NCBI RefSeq assembly: GCF_900167475.1
Contig: NZ_LT796768.1
Location: 2,170,001 to 2,234,000, forward strand
Origin: Aeromicrobium choanae
Lineage (GTDB): Bacteria > Actinomycetota > Actinomycetes > Propionibacteriales > Nocardioidaceae
DNA length: 64,000 bases
Direction: 5' to 3'
Both the position numbers and the translations under genes were made by a program. Of this stretch, positions 34,897 through 43,319 are shown piece after piece. The notes below the pieces were generated by a model. That model was not told the origin of the DNA, searched no databases, and saw nothing but the letters and a program-made list of their open reading frames with translations. Position 1 is the stretch's first letter, and every line of letters starts with the position of its first letter.

Positions 34897-36267
34897 ATGA
34901 CCCATGTCGTGATCATCGGTGGCGGACCCGGCGGCTACGAGGCGGCGCTGGTCGCCAGACGGCTGGGCGCCGAGGTCACGCTCGTCGAGCGCGACGGCCT
35001 GGGCGGCTCCACGGTGCTGACCGACTGCGTGCCCAGCAAGACCCTCATCGCGACGTCCGACCTGCTGCACGAGGTCAGTCGTTCCGCGGAGCTCGGCGTC
35101 GAGGTCCCGAAGGCCCCCCGTGCCGACCTCGCCTCCGTCAACGACCGCGTCCTGCGCCTGGCCTCGGCCCAGTCCGACGACATCGCCGAGCGGGTCGTCT
35201 CCGCCGGGGTCACGGTCCTGTCGGGCATCGCCCGCGTCGCCGACCCGCGCACCGTGATCGCCTCCACGCCCGACGGCGAGGTCCGCCTCGCGGCCGACGG
35301 CATCCTCATCGCCACCGGCGCCCACCCGCGGGTCAGCGCCGACGCGCAGCCCGACGGCGAGCGCATCCTCACGTGGGAGCAGGTCTACGCGCTGCGCGAG
35401 CTGCCCGAGCACATGATCGTGGTCGGCTCCGGCGTCACGGGCGCGGAGTTCGCCAGCGCGTACAACGGCCTCGGCGCCGAGGTCACCCTCGTCTCCAGCC
35501 GCGACCGGGTGCTGCCCGGCGAGGACCCCGACGCCGCCAGCCTCATTGAGGACGTGTTCCGTCGCCGCGGCATGAAGGTCCTCGGGAAGTCCCGCATGGC
35601 CTCCACCCGCCGCGAGGGCGACCAGGTCGTCGTCACGCTGACCGACGGCCGCACGGTCACCGGCTCGCACTGCCTGCTCGCCCTCGGCTCCATCCCCAAC
35701 ACGGCCGACCTCGGCCTCGACGAGGTGGGCATCGACACCGACGACGGCGGCTTCATCGCGGTGGACAAGGTCTCGCGCACGAACATCCCCGGCGTCTACG
35801 CGGCCGGCGACTGCACCGGCGTCTTCATGCTCGCCTCCGTCGCGGCGCAGCAGGGGCGCATCGCGATGGCCCACCTGCTCGGCGACGCCGTGCACCCGCT
35901 CGACCTGCGCAAGGTCTCCAGCAACATCTTCACCTCGCCGGAGATCGCCACCGTGGGCGTCGGCCAGCGGGAGATCGACGAGCAGGGCCTGCTGGTCGAC
36001 ACCGCCATCCTGCCGATCGCGGCGAACCCCCGGGCGAAGATGCAGGGCATCCACGACGGCTTCGTCAAGCTGTACGCGCGCCAGGGCATCGGCGCGCTGA
36101 TCGGCGGCGTCGTCGTGAGCCCCCGGGCCAGCGAGCTGATCCACACGATCTCGGTCGCGGTGTCGGCGTCGCTGACCGTCGACCACGTGGCCGACGCCTT
36201 CAGCGTCTACCCGTCGATGTCCGGCACGGTCGGCGAGGTGGCGCGCCGCCTGCACCGCCAAGTCTGA
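34897..36267 (+). CDS. lpdA: NAD(P)H quinone reductase, LpdA-like
   Basis: The 456-residue flavoprotein disulfide reductase-fold protein has FAD motif GGGPGGYEAA at the N-terminus, NAD(P) motif VVGSGVTGAEF and the late GVYAAGDCTG. The redox site reads GGSTVLTDCVPSKT: only the second cysteine of the CxxxxC pair remains, so it cannot be a lipoamide dehydrogenase. M. tuberculosis LpdA (Rv3303c) has the same change and reduces quinones. GACAAT lies 6 bases before the chosen ATG, suggesting a leaderless message; an upstream ATG at 34879 would add six residues. It probably protects against redox stress and belongs to the conserved backbone rather than the heme cluster. Confidence 0.9.
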   Translation: MTHVVIIGGGPGGYEAALVARRLGAEVTLVERDGLGGSTVLTDCVPSKTLIATSDLLHEVSRSAELGVEVPKAPRADLASVNDRVLRLASAQSDDIAERVVSAGVTVLSGIARVADPRTVIASTPDGEVRLAADGILIATGAHPRVSADAQPDGERILTWEQVYALRELPEHMIVVGSGVTGAEFASAYNGLGAEVTLVSSRDRVLPGEDPDAASLIEDVFRRRGMKVLGKSRMASTRREGDQVVVTLTDGRTVTGSHCLLALGSIPNTADLGLDEVGIDTDDGGFIAVDKVSRTNIPGVYAAGDCTGVFMLASVAAQQGRIAMAHLLGDAVHPLDLRKVSSNIFTSPEIATVGVGQREIDEQGLLVDTAILPIAANPRAKMQGIHDGFVKLYARQGIGALIGGVVVSPRASELIHTISVAVSASLTVDHVADAFSVYPSMSGTVGEVARRLHRQV

Positions 36268-36291
36268 AGCACGACTTGAATCTGGGCTCCC

Positions 36292-36313
36292 CACGCGTGT
36301 AATCACACGCGTG
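36292..36313. promoter_or_regulatory. Long palindrome upstream of the cell-wall amidase gene
   Basis: Arms CACGCGTGT (36292-36300) and ACACGCGTG (36305-36313) are perfect over 9 bp around AATC. It lies 117 bases before the amidase-SpoIID gene and 25 after lpdA. The core GTGTAATCACAC recalls CRP/GlxR half-sites but the spacing does not fit TGTGA-N6-TCACA, so the binder is open. It is a likely operator, less likely a terminator. Confidence 0.5.
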
Positions 36314-36429
36314 TTGTTTCGCAGGTCAGACCCGAACTGCTGGAACGGCCTTGCGAAGTGTGGTCTGATGCGGGTGCTCCTCCTGCAACATGAGCAACAG
36401 TTGTACCCGCCACAGAATGGACTTCCCCC

Positions 36430-39375
36430 ATGCATTCCTGGCTGACCCGCTGCAGCATTGGTCTGACCACGATCGCCGTCGCCGGCGCCTGCCTGATGCT
36501 GCCTGCCCCCGCGCAGGCCGCCGGAACCGACATCGTCGTCTCGAGCCCTGCCACCACGGCCGCCGCCGAGGCCACCACGACGGCTCCGGTGTCCGAGGCC
36601 GTGGAGGTGGAGCAGACCGCCGTCAAGCCCGATCCCGCGGCCGACGGTGACGCCGTCGAGCGCGCCGCCGTGGACCCGTTCCGGATGGTCGGCGTCACGT
36701 GGGGCGCGAGCTCCGACGCCACCGACGTCAGCGTGCGCGTGCAGGTGCGCACGAACGGCACGTGGAGCGACTGGCAGAGCCTCGACATCGAGGACAGCGT
36801 GGACGGCGGACGCCCGGGGACGGCGCCGCTGTGGACCGAGGCCCCCGCCGACGGCGTCGCCGTCGAGGTGAAGGCCGGCTCCGGCACCACGCAGGACGTC
36901 AAGGTCACGACGATCGACCCGGGCAAGCCCGAGGTCGTCACGCCGGTCACCCCGGCGGCCTACAGCCTCTCCGAGGAGGAGGACGAGGGCACCACCGAGG
37001 CGGTGGCGGCGGACGGCACCCCCAAGGTCGTGCCGATGCCCTCGATCATCACGCGGGCGCAGTGGAAGGCCGGCGCGGGCACCAGCTGCAGCGCCCCGGT
37101 CACCCGCCCCAAGGCCCTCGGCGTGGTCATCCACCACACGGCGGGCTCCAACACCTACACGAAGTCCGAGTCCGCGGGCCTCGTGCGCAGCTACCAGACG
37201 TACCACGTCAAGGGACACGGCTGGTGCGACATCGGCTACAACTTCCTCGTCGACCGCTTCGGCCAGATCTTCGAGGGCCGCAAGGGCGGCATGACGAAGC
37301 AGGTGCGCGCCGCGCACTCGGGCGTCGACGCGGTGAACCAGTACGCCACGGGCGTCTCGATGATGGGTCACTTCGACTACGTGAAGCCCAGCGCCGCGAT
37401 GCAGTCCGCCGTCGTGCGGCTCGTCGGCTGGCGGCTGAAGTTCTTCGGCGCCAAGCCGAAGGGCACCTACACGGCCGGCGGCAAGAAGTACTCGGTCATC
37501 AACGGCCACCGCGACGTGAAGTCGACCGCGTGCCCCGGCAAGTACGGCTACGCCTGGATCGGCGCCGTCGGCGGCCTGCGCGACCGTGCCAACACGTACA
37601 TCTCCAAGGCCACCTCGGCCGCGGGCGCCCCGACGGCGGCCCCGGCCCCGATCAAGACCTACGCGACTCCCAAGGGAGTCAAGGTGTCCGCGTCGACGAC
37701 CTCGGCGAACGTCTCCTGGGCGGCCGTCGCGGGTGCTCCCGGCTACCGCGTGATGGTCTCGCCGACGGGCAGCTCGGCCGGCGCGAAGTACTACAACGTC
37801 GGCGGCACGTCCGCGACGATCACCGGCCTTTACTCGCGTCGCACCTACGTGTTCCGCGTGTCGGTCTGGAACCCCACGGCGAAGAAGCGCGTGAGCCCGT
37901 ACACGGCCAAGCCCATGCCCACGGCTCGCACGCGGGCCTTCACGGCCCCCACGGGCCTGAAGCTGACCACGAGGACCTCGACGGGCCTGCGGTTCGCCTG
38001 GAAGGCGCAGGCGGGCGCTCCGGCCTACCGGGTCATGTACTGGGAGACCGGCACGACGAAGAAGCACTACGTCACGGCCTACAAGAACGCCGTCGCGATC
38101 AAGAAGCTCAAGCGGGGCGGCAAGTACCAGGTGCGCGTCTCGGTCTTCTCGCCCGGCACGGGGGAGCGCGTGAGCGCCTACTCGGCCAAGCCCTACCCCG
38201 CCGGCACCACGCTGGGAGCCACGAGCACGGCGCCGAAGCCGGCGCCGAAGCCGGCCCCGGCGCCCTCGGCACGCAACGTCGTCAAGCCCGCGGGCGGCAA
38301 GGTGACCTTCAAGGGGCACGGCTACGGGCACGGCATCGGCATGAGCCAGTACGGCGCCGAGGGCGGCGCCCGCGCGGGCCAGAAGTACGACGCGATCCTG
38401 AAGAAGTACTACCCGGGCACGAAGCTGACGTTCAAGTCCGCCACGATCCGCGTGCACGTCTCGGCCGACACGACGAACTCGGTCCAGGTGAAGCACCAGA
38501 GCGGGCTGAAGCTGCGCACGCTGGCCAACAACGCCGTCCAGGCGCTGCCCGCGAAGGTCGGCTCGAGGACGGTCTCGGACTGGACGATCGACACCGCTCC
38601 GAGCAACCGCGGACTGAACACGGTCTCCTACAAGTCCGGCTCGGCCTGGTACGCGTTCCGCACCTTCAAGTCGGACGCCCAGTTCGAGGGCCCCGCGACC
38701 GTCCGGCTGGTGATGCCGAACGGCGGCACCCGCGCGTACCGGGGCGCGCTGCGCTCCACCAAGCCGACGAAGACCTCGCGGGACACCGTCAACGTCCTGA
38801 GCCTCGAGGCCTACGTGCGTGGCGTCGTGGCCCGTGAGATGCCGTCCAGCTGGAGCATGGAGGCGCTCAAGGCGCAGTCGGTCGCGGCGCGCACGTTCGG
38901 CTCGCGGTACCTCGGCTCGTCGAGGCACTACGACATCTGCGACACCGTCTCGTGCCAGGTGTACGGCGGGTTCGCCGACGAGACGAAGCGCACCAACGAC
39001 GCGATCCTCGGCACCAAGGGCAAGATCCTGACCTACCAGGGCGCTCCGGCGCTGACGCAGTTCTCGAGCTCCTCGGGCGGCTTCACCAACCAGGGCTCGA
39101 CGCCGTACCTCAAGGCGGTCAGCGACCCGTGGGACAACTGGGCGGGCAACAAGAACCACGCGTGGAGCCAGGCGGTCAGCGCCTCGGTGATCCAGAAGAA
39201 GTACCCGACCATCGGCACGCTGAAGTCGATCACGGTCACGAAGCGCAACGGTCACGGCTCGCTGGGTGGCCGCGTGGTCTCGATGAAGCTGCAGGGCTCC
39301 AAGGCGAGCCGAACCATCACGGGCGTCGACGCGCGCTGGGCGTTCGGGCTGAAGTCGGACTGGTTCGGCTTCTGA
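36430..39375 (+). CDS. Secreted amidase / FN3 / SpoIID cell-wall protein
   Basis: The 981-residue exported protein has a signal peptide at about 1-33 (ending PAQAA) and an Ala/Glu-rich stalk. An N-acetylmuramoyl-L-alanine amidase (PGRP/Amidase_2) domain at about 200-395 carries zinc His235 (VVIHHTAG) and His360 (NGHRDVKSTACPGK). Two fibronectin-III-like repeats lie at about 410-600, and a SpoIID domain at about 640-980 (GHGYGHGIGMSQYGAEGG, SLEAYVRGVVAREMP). Amidases cut the stem peptide from glycan; SpoIID proteins cut denuded glycan. The pair in one chain could degrade peptidoglycan in two steps. The ribosome binding site is weak. Confidence 0.92.
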   Translation: MHSWLTRCSIGLTTIAVAGACLMLPAPAQAAGTDIVVSSPATTAAAEATTTAPVSEAVEVEQTAVKPDPAADGDAVERAAVDPFRMVGVTWGASSDATDVSVRVQVRTNGTWSDWQSLDIEDSVDGGRPGTAPLWTEAPADGVAVEVKAGSGTTQDVKVTTIDPGKPEVVTPVTPAAYSLSEEEDEGTTEAVAADGTPKVVPMPSIITRAQWKAGAGTSCSAPVTRPKALGVVIHHTAGSNTYTKSESAGLVRSYQTYHVKGHGWCDIGYNFLVDRFGQIFEGRKGGMTKQVRAAHSGVDAVNQYATGVSMMGHFDYVKPSAAMQSAVVRLVGWRLKFFGAKPKGTYTAGGKKYSVINGHRDVKSTACPGKYGYAWIGAVGGLRDRANTYISKATSAAGAPTAAPAPIKTYATPKGVKVSASTTSANVSWAAVAGAPGYRVMVSPTGSSAGAKYYNVGGTSATITGLYSRRTYVFRVSVWNPTAKKRVSPYTAKPMPTARTRAFTAPTGLKLTTRTSTGLRFAWKAQAGAPAYRVMYWETGTTKKHYVTAYKNAVAIKKLKRGGKYQVRVSVFSPGTGERVSAYSAKPYPAGTTLGATSTAPKPAPKPAPAPSARNVVKPAGGKVTFKGHGYGHGIGMSQYGAEGGARAGQKYDAILKKYYPGTKLTFKSATIRVHVSADTTNSVQVKHQSGLKLRTLANNAVQALPAKVGSRTVSDWTIDTAPSNRGLNTVSYKSGSAWYAFRTFKSDAQFEGPATVRLVMPNGGTRAYRGALRSTKPTKTSRDTVNVLSLEAYVRGVVAREMPSSWSMEALKAQSVAARTFGSRYLGSSRHYDICDTVSCQVYGGFADETKRTNDAILGTKGKILTYQGAPALTQFSSSSGGFTNQGSTPYLKAVSDPWDNWAGNKNHAWSQAVSASVIQKKYPTIGTLKSITVTKRNGHGSLGGRVVSMKLQGSKASRTITGVDARWAFGLKSDWFGF

Positions 39376-39400
39376 GGGTCGCGGATGGGATGATCGTCCC

Positions 39401-39838
39401 ATGCTGAGCGCACGACTCTGGATCACGATCGTCACGGCCGCCGTGGCCAATGCCGTCTCCCTCGGCGTCGCCGCGTGGCTGCTCGACGGCTTCACGCTGA
39501 CGCTGGGCTGGTGGGTGGCGGCCGTCGTGCTGTTCACGGTGCTGAGCGTCGTGCTGCGCACCCTCGCACTGCGCCTGCTCGGTCCGGGCTGGCTGCGCGT
39601 CTACACGATCGCCGGCGGCCTGGCCCTCACGGCGCTCGCGCTCGTGCTCACCGACGTGATCGTGCCGAGCCCGGGCTTCGACATCGACGGCTGGGGCACC
39701 TGGGCGGTCGCGACCTTGATCGTGTGGGCCACCGGCGTCGCCTTCGGCGAGGTCGACCACCACGCCCCGGCCTCCACGCCCGGCGTCTCGCCCGACACCC
39801 GCGCCGCCGTGCGCGAGGGCGACCGCCGCGCCTCCTGA
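39401..39838 (+). CDS. Small four-helix membrane protein, phage-holin-4_2-like
   Basis: The 145-residue protein has four hydrophobic helices (about 7-30, 35-57, 65-85 and 95-115) and a charged tail rich in His, Pro and Arg. The size and helix layout fit the widespread YvlD/phage_holin_4_2 family (inference), which has no proven holin role in chromosomes. The gene begins 25 bases after the amidase-SpoIID gene and may be co-transcribed. No prophage genes are near, so it should not be read as phage remains. A strong hairpin follows. Confidence 0.75.
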   Translation: MLSARLWITIVTAAVANAVSLGVAAWLLDGFTLTLGWWVAAVVLFTVLSVVLRTLALRLLGPGWLRVYTIAGGLALTALALVLTDVIVPSPGFDIDGWGTWAVATLIVWATGVAFGEVDHHAPASTPGVSPDTRAAVREGDRRAS

Positions 39839-39863
39839 GCCGCACGCGGCTCCGAGACAACGA

Positions 39864-39894
39864 AACGCGCCCTCCCCGACGGGGAGGGCGCGTT
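39864..39894. terminator. Bidirectional terminator hairpin
   Basis: AACGCGCCCTCCCC (39864-39877) and GGGGAGGGCGCGTT (39881-39894) pair perfectly over 14 bp with a 3-base loop. It lies between the converging holin-like gene and accA3. Confidence 0.9.
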
Positions 39895-39916
39895 CAGTGT
39901 TGCGGCTTGCGTTGAC

Positions 39917-41689
39917 TCAGTCCTTCAGGTCGCAGATGACGGCGCCCGCGCCGACGGTCTCGCCGATGGCGGCGGAGAGGCCGGTGACGGTGCCCGCCTT
40001 GTGGGCGTTGATGGGCTGCTCCATCTTCATCGCCTCGATGACCAGGACCAGGTCGCCCTCGGCGACCTCCTGGCCCTCCTCGACGGCGAGCTTGACGACG
40101 GTGCCCTGCATGGGCGACGTCAGCGAGTCGCCGCTGGCGGCCGCGCCCGCGGACTTGCCCGCCTTGCGCTTGGCCTTCTTGGTGCCCGTGGCGGCGGCGC
40201 TGGCACCCAGACCGCCCGGCAGGACGACCTCGACGCGCTTGCCGCCGACCTCGACCGTGACGCGCTCGCGCTCGCCCGGCTCGTCGGTCTCGGACGGGCC
40301 CGAGTAGGGCTCGAGCTGGTTGTCGTAGTCGGTCTCGATCCACGTCGTGTAGACGTCGAACGATCCCTCGGAGCCATCCTTGTTCAGCGCGTTGTACGCG
40401 GCGTTGTCCAGCACGTCGCGGTGGAACGGGATCACCGTGGGCATGCCCTCGACGACGAACTCGTCCAGCGCGCGGCGCGAGCGCTCGATGGCCTGCTCAC
40501 GCGTGCGGCCGGTGACGATCAGCTTGGCGACGAGGGAGTCGAACGCGCCGGGGATCGTCTCGCCCTCCTCGTAGCCGGCGTCGAGGCGGACGCCGGGGCC
40601 CGACGGGGGCGCCCACTTGGTCAGGGTGCCGGGCGCGGGCAGGAAGCCGCGGCCGCCGTCCTCGGCGTTGATGCGGAACTCGATCGAGTGACCGATGATC
40701 TCGGGGTCGTCGTAGCCCAGCTCCTCGCCGGCGGCGATGCGGAACATCTCGCGCACGAGGTCGATGCCGGTGACCTCCTCGGAGACCGGGTGCTCCACCT
40801 GCAGGCGCGTGTTGACCTCGAGGAAGCTGATGGTGCCGTCGCGGGCGACGAGGAACTCGCAGGTTCCGGCGCCGACGTAGCCGGCCTCCTTGAGGATCGC
40901 CTTGGACGAGGCGTAGAGGCTTGCGATCTGGTCCTCGCTCAGGAACGGCGCGGGCGCCTCCTCGACGAGCTTCTGGTGGCGACGCTGCAGCGAGCAGTCG
41001 CGGGTCGACACGACCACGACGTTGCCGTGGCTGTCGGCCAGGCACTGGGTCTCGACGTGACGCGGCTTGTCGAGGAACTTCTCGACGAGGCACTCGCCGC
41101 GGCCGAAGGCGCTGACGGCCTCACGGACGGCGGACTCGTACGCCTCGGGGATCTCCTCGAGCGTCTTGGCGACCTTGAGGCCGCGCCCACCGCCACCGAA
41201 GACCGCCTTGATGGCGACCGGCAGGCCGTACTCCTTCGCGAACGCGACGACCTCGTCGGCGTCCTTGACCGGGTCCTTGGTGCCGGGCGCGAGCGGCGCG
41301 TCGGCGATCTGCGCGATGTGCTTGGCCTTGGCCTTGTCGCCCAGGCTCGTGATCGCGGCCGGCGGCGGGCCGATCCAGATCAGCCCGGCGTCGATGACGG
41401 CCTGGGCGAAGTCGGCGTTCTCGGCCAGGAAGCCGTAGCCGGGATGCACGCTGTCGGCGCCGGAGCGCTCCGCGATCGCGATGATCTTCTCGATCGACAG
41501 GTAGGAGTCGCCGGGGGTGGAACCCTCCAGCGAGTACGCCTCGTCGGCGAGGCGCACGAACAGCGCATCGCGGTCGGGCTCGGCGTAGACCGCCACGCTG
41601 GCGATTCCGGAATCCTTCGCGGCGCGGATCACGCGGACCGCGATCTCGCCACGGTTGGCGACCAGGACCTTCTGCAGGGGCTTGCTCAC
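39917..41689 (-). CDS. accA3: Acyl-CoA carboxylase alpha chain (biotin carboxylase + biotin carrier)
   Basis: The 590-residue protein has a biotin carboxylase part at about 1-450 ([19 protein letters not shown] at the start, ATP-grasp GGGGRGLKV, catalytic [10 protein letters not shown] region) and a biotin carrier domain in the last 80 residues. Lys555 in EAMKM is the biotinylated residue. It supplies carboxybiotin to AccD for malonyl- or methylmalonyl-CoA. AccD, AccE and the biotin ligase BirA are encoded 6-9 kb away, as in M. tuberculosis. It is divergent from an acyl-CoA dehydrogenase, with a palindrome in the spacer that could control both. Confidence 0.95.
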   Translation of the reverse strand: MSKPLQKVLVANRGEIAVRVIRAAKDSGIASVAVYAEPDRDALFVRLADEAYSLEGSTPGDSYLSIEKIIAIAERSGADSVHPGYGFLAENADFAQAVIDAGLIWIGPPPAAITSLGDKAKAKHIAQIADAPLAPGTKDPVKDADEVVAFAKEYGLPVAIKAVFGGGGRGLKVAKTLEEIPEAYESAVREAVSAFGRGECLVEKFLDKPRHVETQCLADSHGNVVVVSTRDCSLQRRHQKLVEEAPAPFLSEDQIASLYASSKAILKEAGYVGAGTCEFLVARDGTISFLEVNTRLQVEHPVSEEVTGIDLVREMFRIAAGEELGYDDPEIIGHSIEFRINAEDGGRGFLPAPGTLTKWAPPSGPGVRLDAGYEEGETIPGAFDSLVAKLIVTGRTREQAIERSRRALDEFVVEGMPTVIPFHRDVLDNAAYNALNKDGSEGSFDVYTTWIETDYDNQLEPYSGPSETDEPGERERVTVEVGGKRVEVVLPGGLGASAAATGTKKAKRKAGKSAGAAASGDSLTSPMQGTVVKLAVEEGQEVAEGDLVLVIEAMKMEQPINAHKAGTVTGLSAAIGETVGAGAVICDLKD

Positions 41690-41762
41690 GAATACTCCTC
41701 GCGTCTGAACGGCAGTGGCGAGTCTAAGGGAGTGTGGTGGAGGTCATTTCGTCGCCCCGGCG

Positions 41763-41782
41763 AGGTTAACGCCTGTTAACCT
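41763..41782. promoter_or_regulatory. Palindromic operator between accA3 and an acyl-CoA dehydrogenase
   Basis: AGGTTAACGCCTGTTAACCT has perfect 8-bp arms around GCCT. It ends 7 bases before the acyl-CoA dehydrogenase ATG, so bound protein would block transcription or translation start. TetR-type lipid regulators use palindromes of this kind; the binder is not known. Confidence 0.7.
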
Positions 41783-41789
41783 TTCGTCC

Positions 41790-42956
41790 ATGGACTTCGA
41801 ACTGTCTCGTGAGCACGAGGACTTCCGTCGGGTCGTCCGCGACTTCGCCGCCGAGCGGATCGCGCCCCACGTCGCGCAGTGGGACAGGGAGCACCACTTC
41901 CCGGTCGACGTCGTGCGGGCGATGGGCGACCTCGGGCTGTTCGGCCTGACCGCTCCGGAGGAGTTCGGCGGCTCGGGTGCGGACTTCACCAGCCTGTGCC
42001 TGGCCATCGAGGAGCTCGGCCGTGTGGACCAGTCGATCGGCATCACCCTCGAGGCGGGCGTGGGACTGGGCATCAACCCGATCCAGACGTTCGGAACGCC
42101 CGAGCAGAAGGAGCGCTGGCTGCCCGACCTCGTCGCCGGCCGGGCGCTGGCGGGCTTCGGCCTCACGGAGCCGGGCGCCGGGTCCGACGCCGGCGCCACC
42201 GCCACGAAGGCCGTGCTCGACGGCGACTCCTGGGTGGTCGACGGGGCGAAGCAGTTCATCACCAACTCGGGCAGCGAGATCACGTCGCTCGTCACGGTCA
42301 CGGCGCGCACGGGGAGCCGCCCGGATGGGCGCCCGGAGATCTCGGCGATCATCGTCCCGGCGGGCACGCCCGGGTTCGTGGCCGAGGCCCCCTACGACAA
42401 GCTCGGCTGGCACATCAGCGACACGCACGCGCTGAGCTTCAGCGGCGTCCGCGTGCCCGAGGACCACCTGCTGGGCGAGCGGGGACGCGGCTACGCGCAG
42501 TTCCTGGCGACCCTCGACGACGGCCGGGTCGCGATCGCCGCGCTGGCGGTCGGCCTGATCGAGGCGTGCCTGGAGGAGTGCGTGCGGTACGCGGGGGAGC
42601 GCCAGACGTTCGGTGGCCCGATCGGGCGCAAGCAGGGCGTGGCGTTCCAGATCGCCGACCTGAAGGTGATGGCGGACGCGGCCCGGGCGCTGACCTACCA
42701 GGCGGCGGCGATGAAGGACGCGGGGATCACCGGCCAGCGCTTCAAGCAGGCGGCGTCGGTGGCGAAGCTCTACAGCTCGGAGGCCGCGGTGACCGCGACG
42801 CGCGTGGCGACGCAGGTGTTCGGCGGGTACGGCTTCATGGAGGAGTACCCCGTGGCGCGGTTCTACCGCGACGCGAAGATCCTCGAGATCGGCGAGGGCA
42901 CGAGCGAGGTGCAACGCATGCTCATCGCACGCTCGCTCGGCCTGCCGGTCGAGTAG
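41790..42956 (+). CDS. Acyl-CoA dehydrogenase
   Basis: The 388-residue FAD enzyme has the N-terminal DFELSREHEDFRRVVRDF, FAD/substrate motif GFGLTEPGAGSDAGAT, and C-terminal GGYGFMEEYPVARFYRDAK, where the Glu is the usual position of the catalytic base. It introduces a double bond into an acyl-CoA; residues do not fix chain length, but short branched substrates are plausible next to a carboxylase gene. The palindrome directly before the ATG and no clear ribosome binding site suggest a leaderless or tightly regulated start. Confidence 0.92.
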   Translation: MDFELSREHEDFRRVVRDFAAERIAPHVAQWDREHHFPVDVVRAMGDLGLFGLTAPEEFGGSGADFTSLCLAIEELGRVDQSIGITLEAGVGLGINPIQTFGTPEQKERWLPDLVAGRALAGFGLTEPGAGSDAGATATKAVLDGDSWVVDGAKQFITNSGSEITSLVTVTARTGSRPDGRPEISAIIVPAGTPGFVAEAPYDKLGWHISDTHALSFSGVRVPEDHLLGERGRGYAQFLATLDDGRVAIAALAVGLIEACLEECVRYAGERQTFGGPIGRKQGVAFQIADLKVMADAARALTYQAAAMKDAGITGQRFKQAASVAKLYSSEAAVTATRVATQVFGGYGFMEEYPVARFYRDAKILEIGEGTSEVQRMLIARSLGLPVE

Positions 42957-42962
42957 TTCGGG

Positions 42963-43184
42963 TCAGAGCGCGGTCATCGAGCGGCACGGAAGCGGTATGT
43001 GCACCGCGCCGTTGCCGAAGTCGACCTGCGCCGAGTTCTTGCCCTGGACGCTGAGGACGCGACCGAGGCCGAACGAGTCGTGGGACACGCGCGCGCCCAC
43101 TTCGTAGACCTCGTCAGCCACGTCGGGCTTCTTCGGGAAAGGGCTGCTCGCGAGGTGGCGTCGCGGACGCTGTGAGGTGGCCAT
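42963..43184 (-). CDS. Small Tudor-like domain protein
   Basis: The 73-residue protein has a basic, disordered first 25 residues and then VGARVSHDSFGLGRVLSVQG, which resembles the small beta-barrel (Tudor/SH3-like) found at the C-terminus of PcrA/UvrD helicases and in CarD-type proteins that bind RNA polymerase. The chain ends with LPCRSMTAL. It might contact RNA polymerase or DNA, but this is only inferred from the fold. It converges with the acyl-CoA dehydrogenase gene with 6 bases between them. Confidence 0.7.
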   Translation of the reverse strand: MATSQRPRRHLASSPFPKKPDVADEVYEVGARVSHDSFGLGRVLSVQGKNSAQVDFGNGAVHIPLPCRSMTAL

Positions 43185-43222
43185 CGTTCTTCCATGGTCC
43201 CACGCTCAGCCTGAATGGTGGA

Positions 43223-43262
43223 CCGATTCTTCGTTCCCTGAGACGAATGAGGGCCGAATCGG
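43223..43262. promoter_or_regulatory. Nested inverted repeat in a divergent spacer
   Basis: CCGATTC (43223-43229) pairs with GAATCGG (43256-43262), and inside it TTCGT (43230-43234) pairs with ACGAA (43243-43247). It lies in the 135-bp spacer between the Tudor-like gene and the SPFH gene. It may be an operator or a 5'-leader hairpin. Confidence 0.4.
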
Positions 43263-43319
43263 CATTCCGGGCCGATAGGGTTCAGCGGTTCGGTCGCACA
43301 TTTCTCGGGAGGTCCAGCG

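Noticed and set aside
36292..36313. GlxR/CRP site before the amidase gene
   Set aside because: The palindrome lacks the TGTGA-N6-TCACA spacing; kept only as an unassigned palindrome.
34714..39561. A 1615-codon open frame on the minus strand
   Set aside because: It runs antisense to hmuO, lpdA and the amidase gene, has low-complexity Arg/Asp/Val/Gly composition and no domain; typical of high-GC shadow frames.
39401..39838. Prophage remnant suggested by the holin-like protein
   Set aside because: No other phage genes, integrase or attachment repeat nearby; the family is common in bacterial chromosomes.
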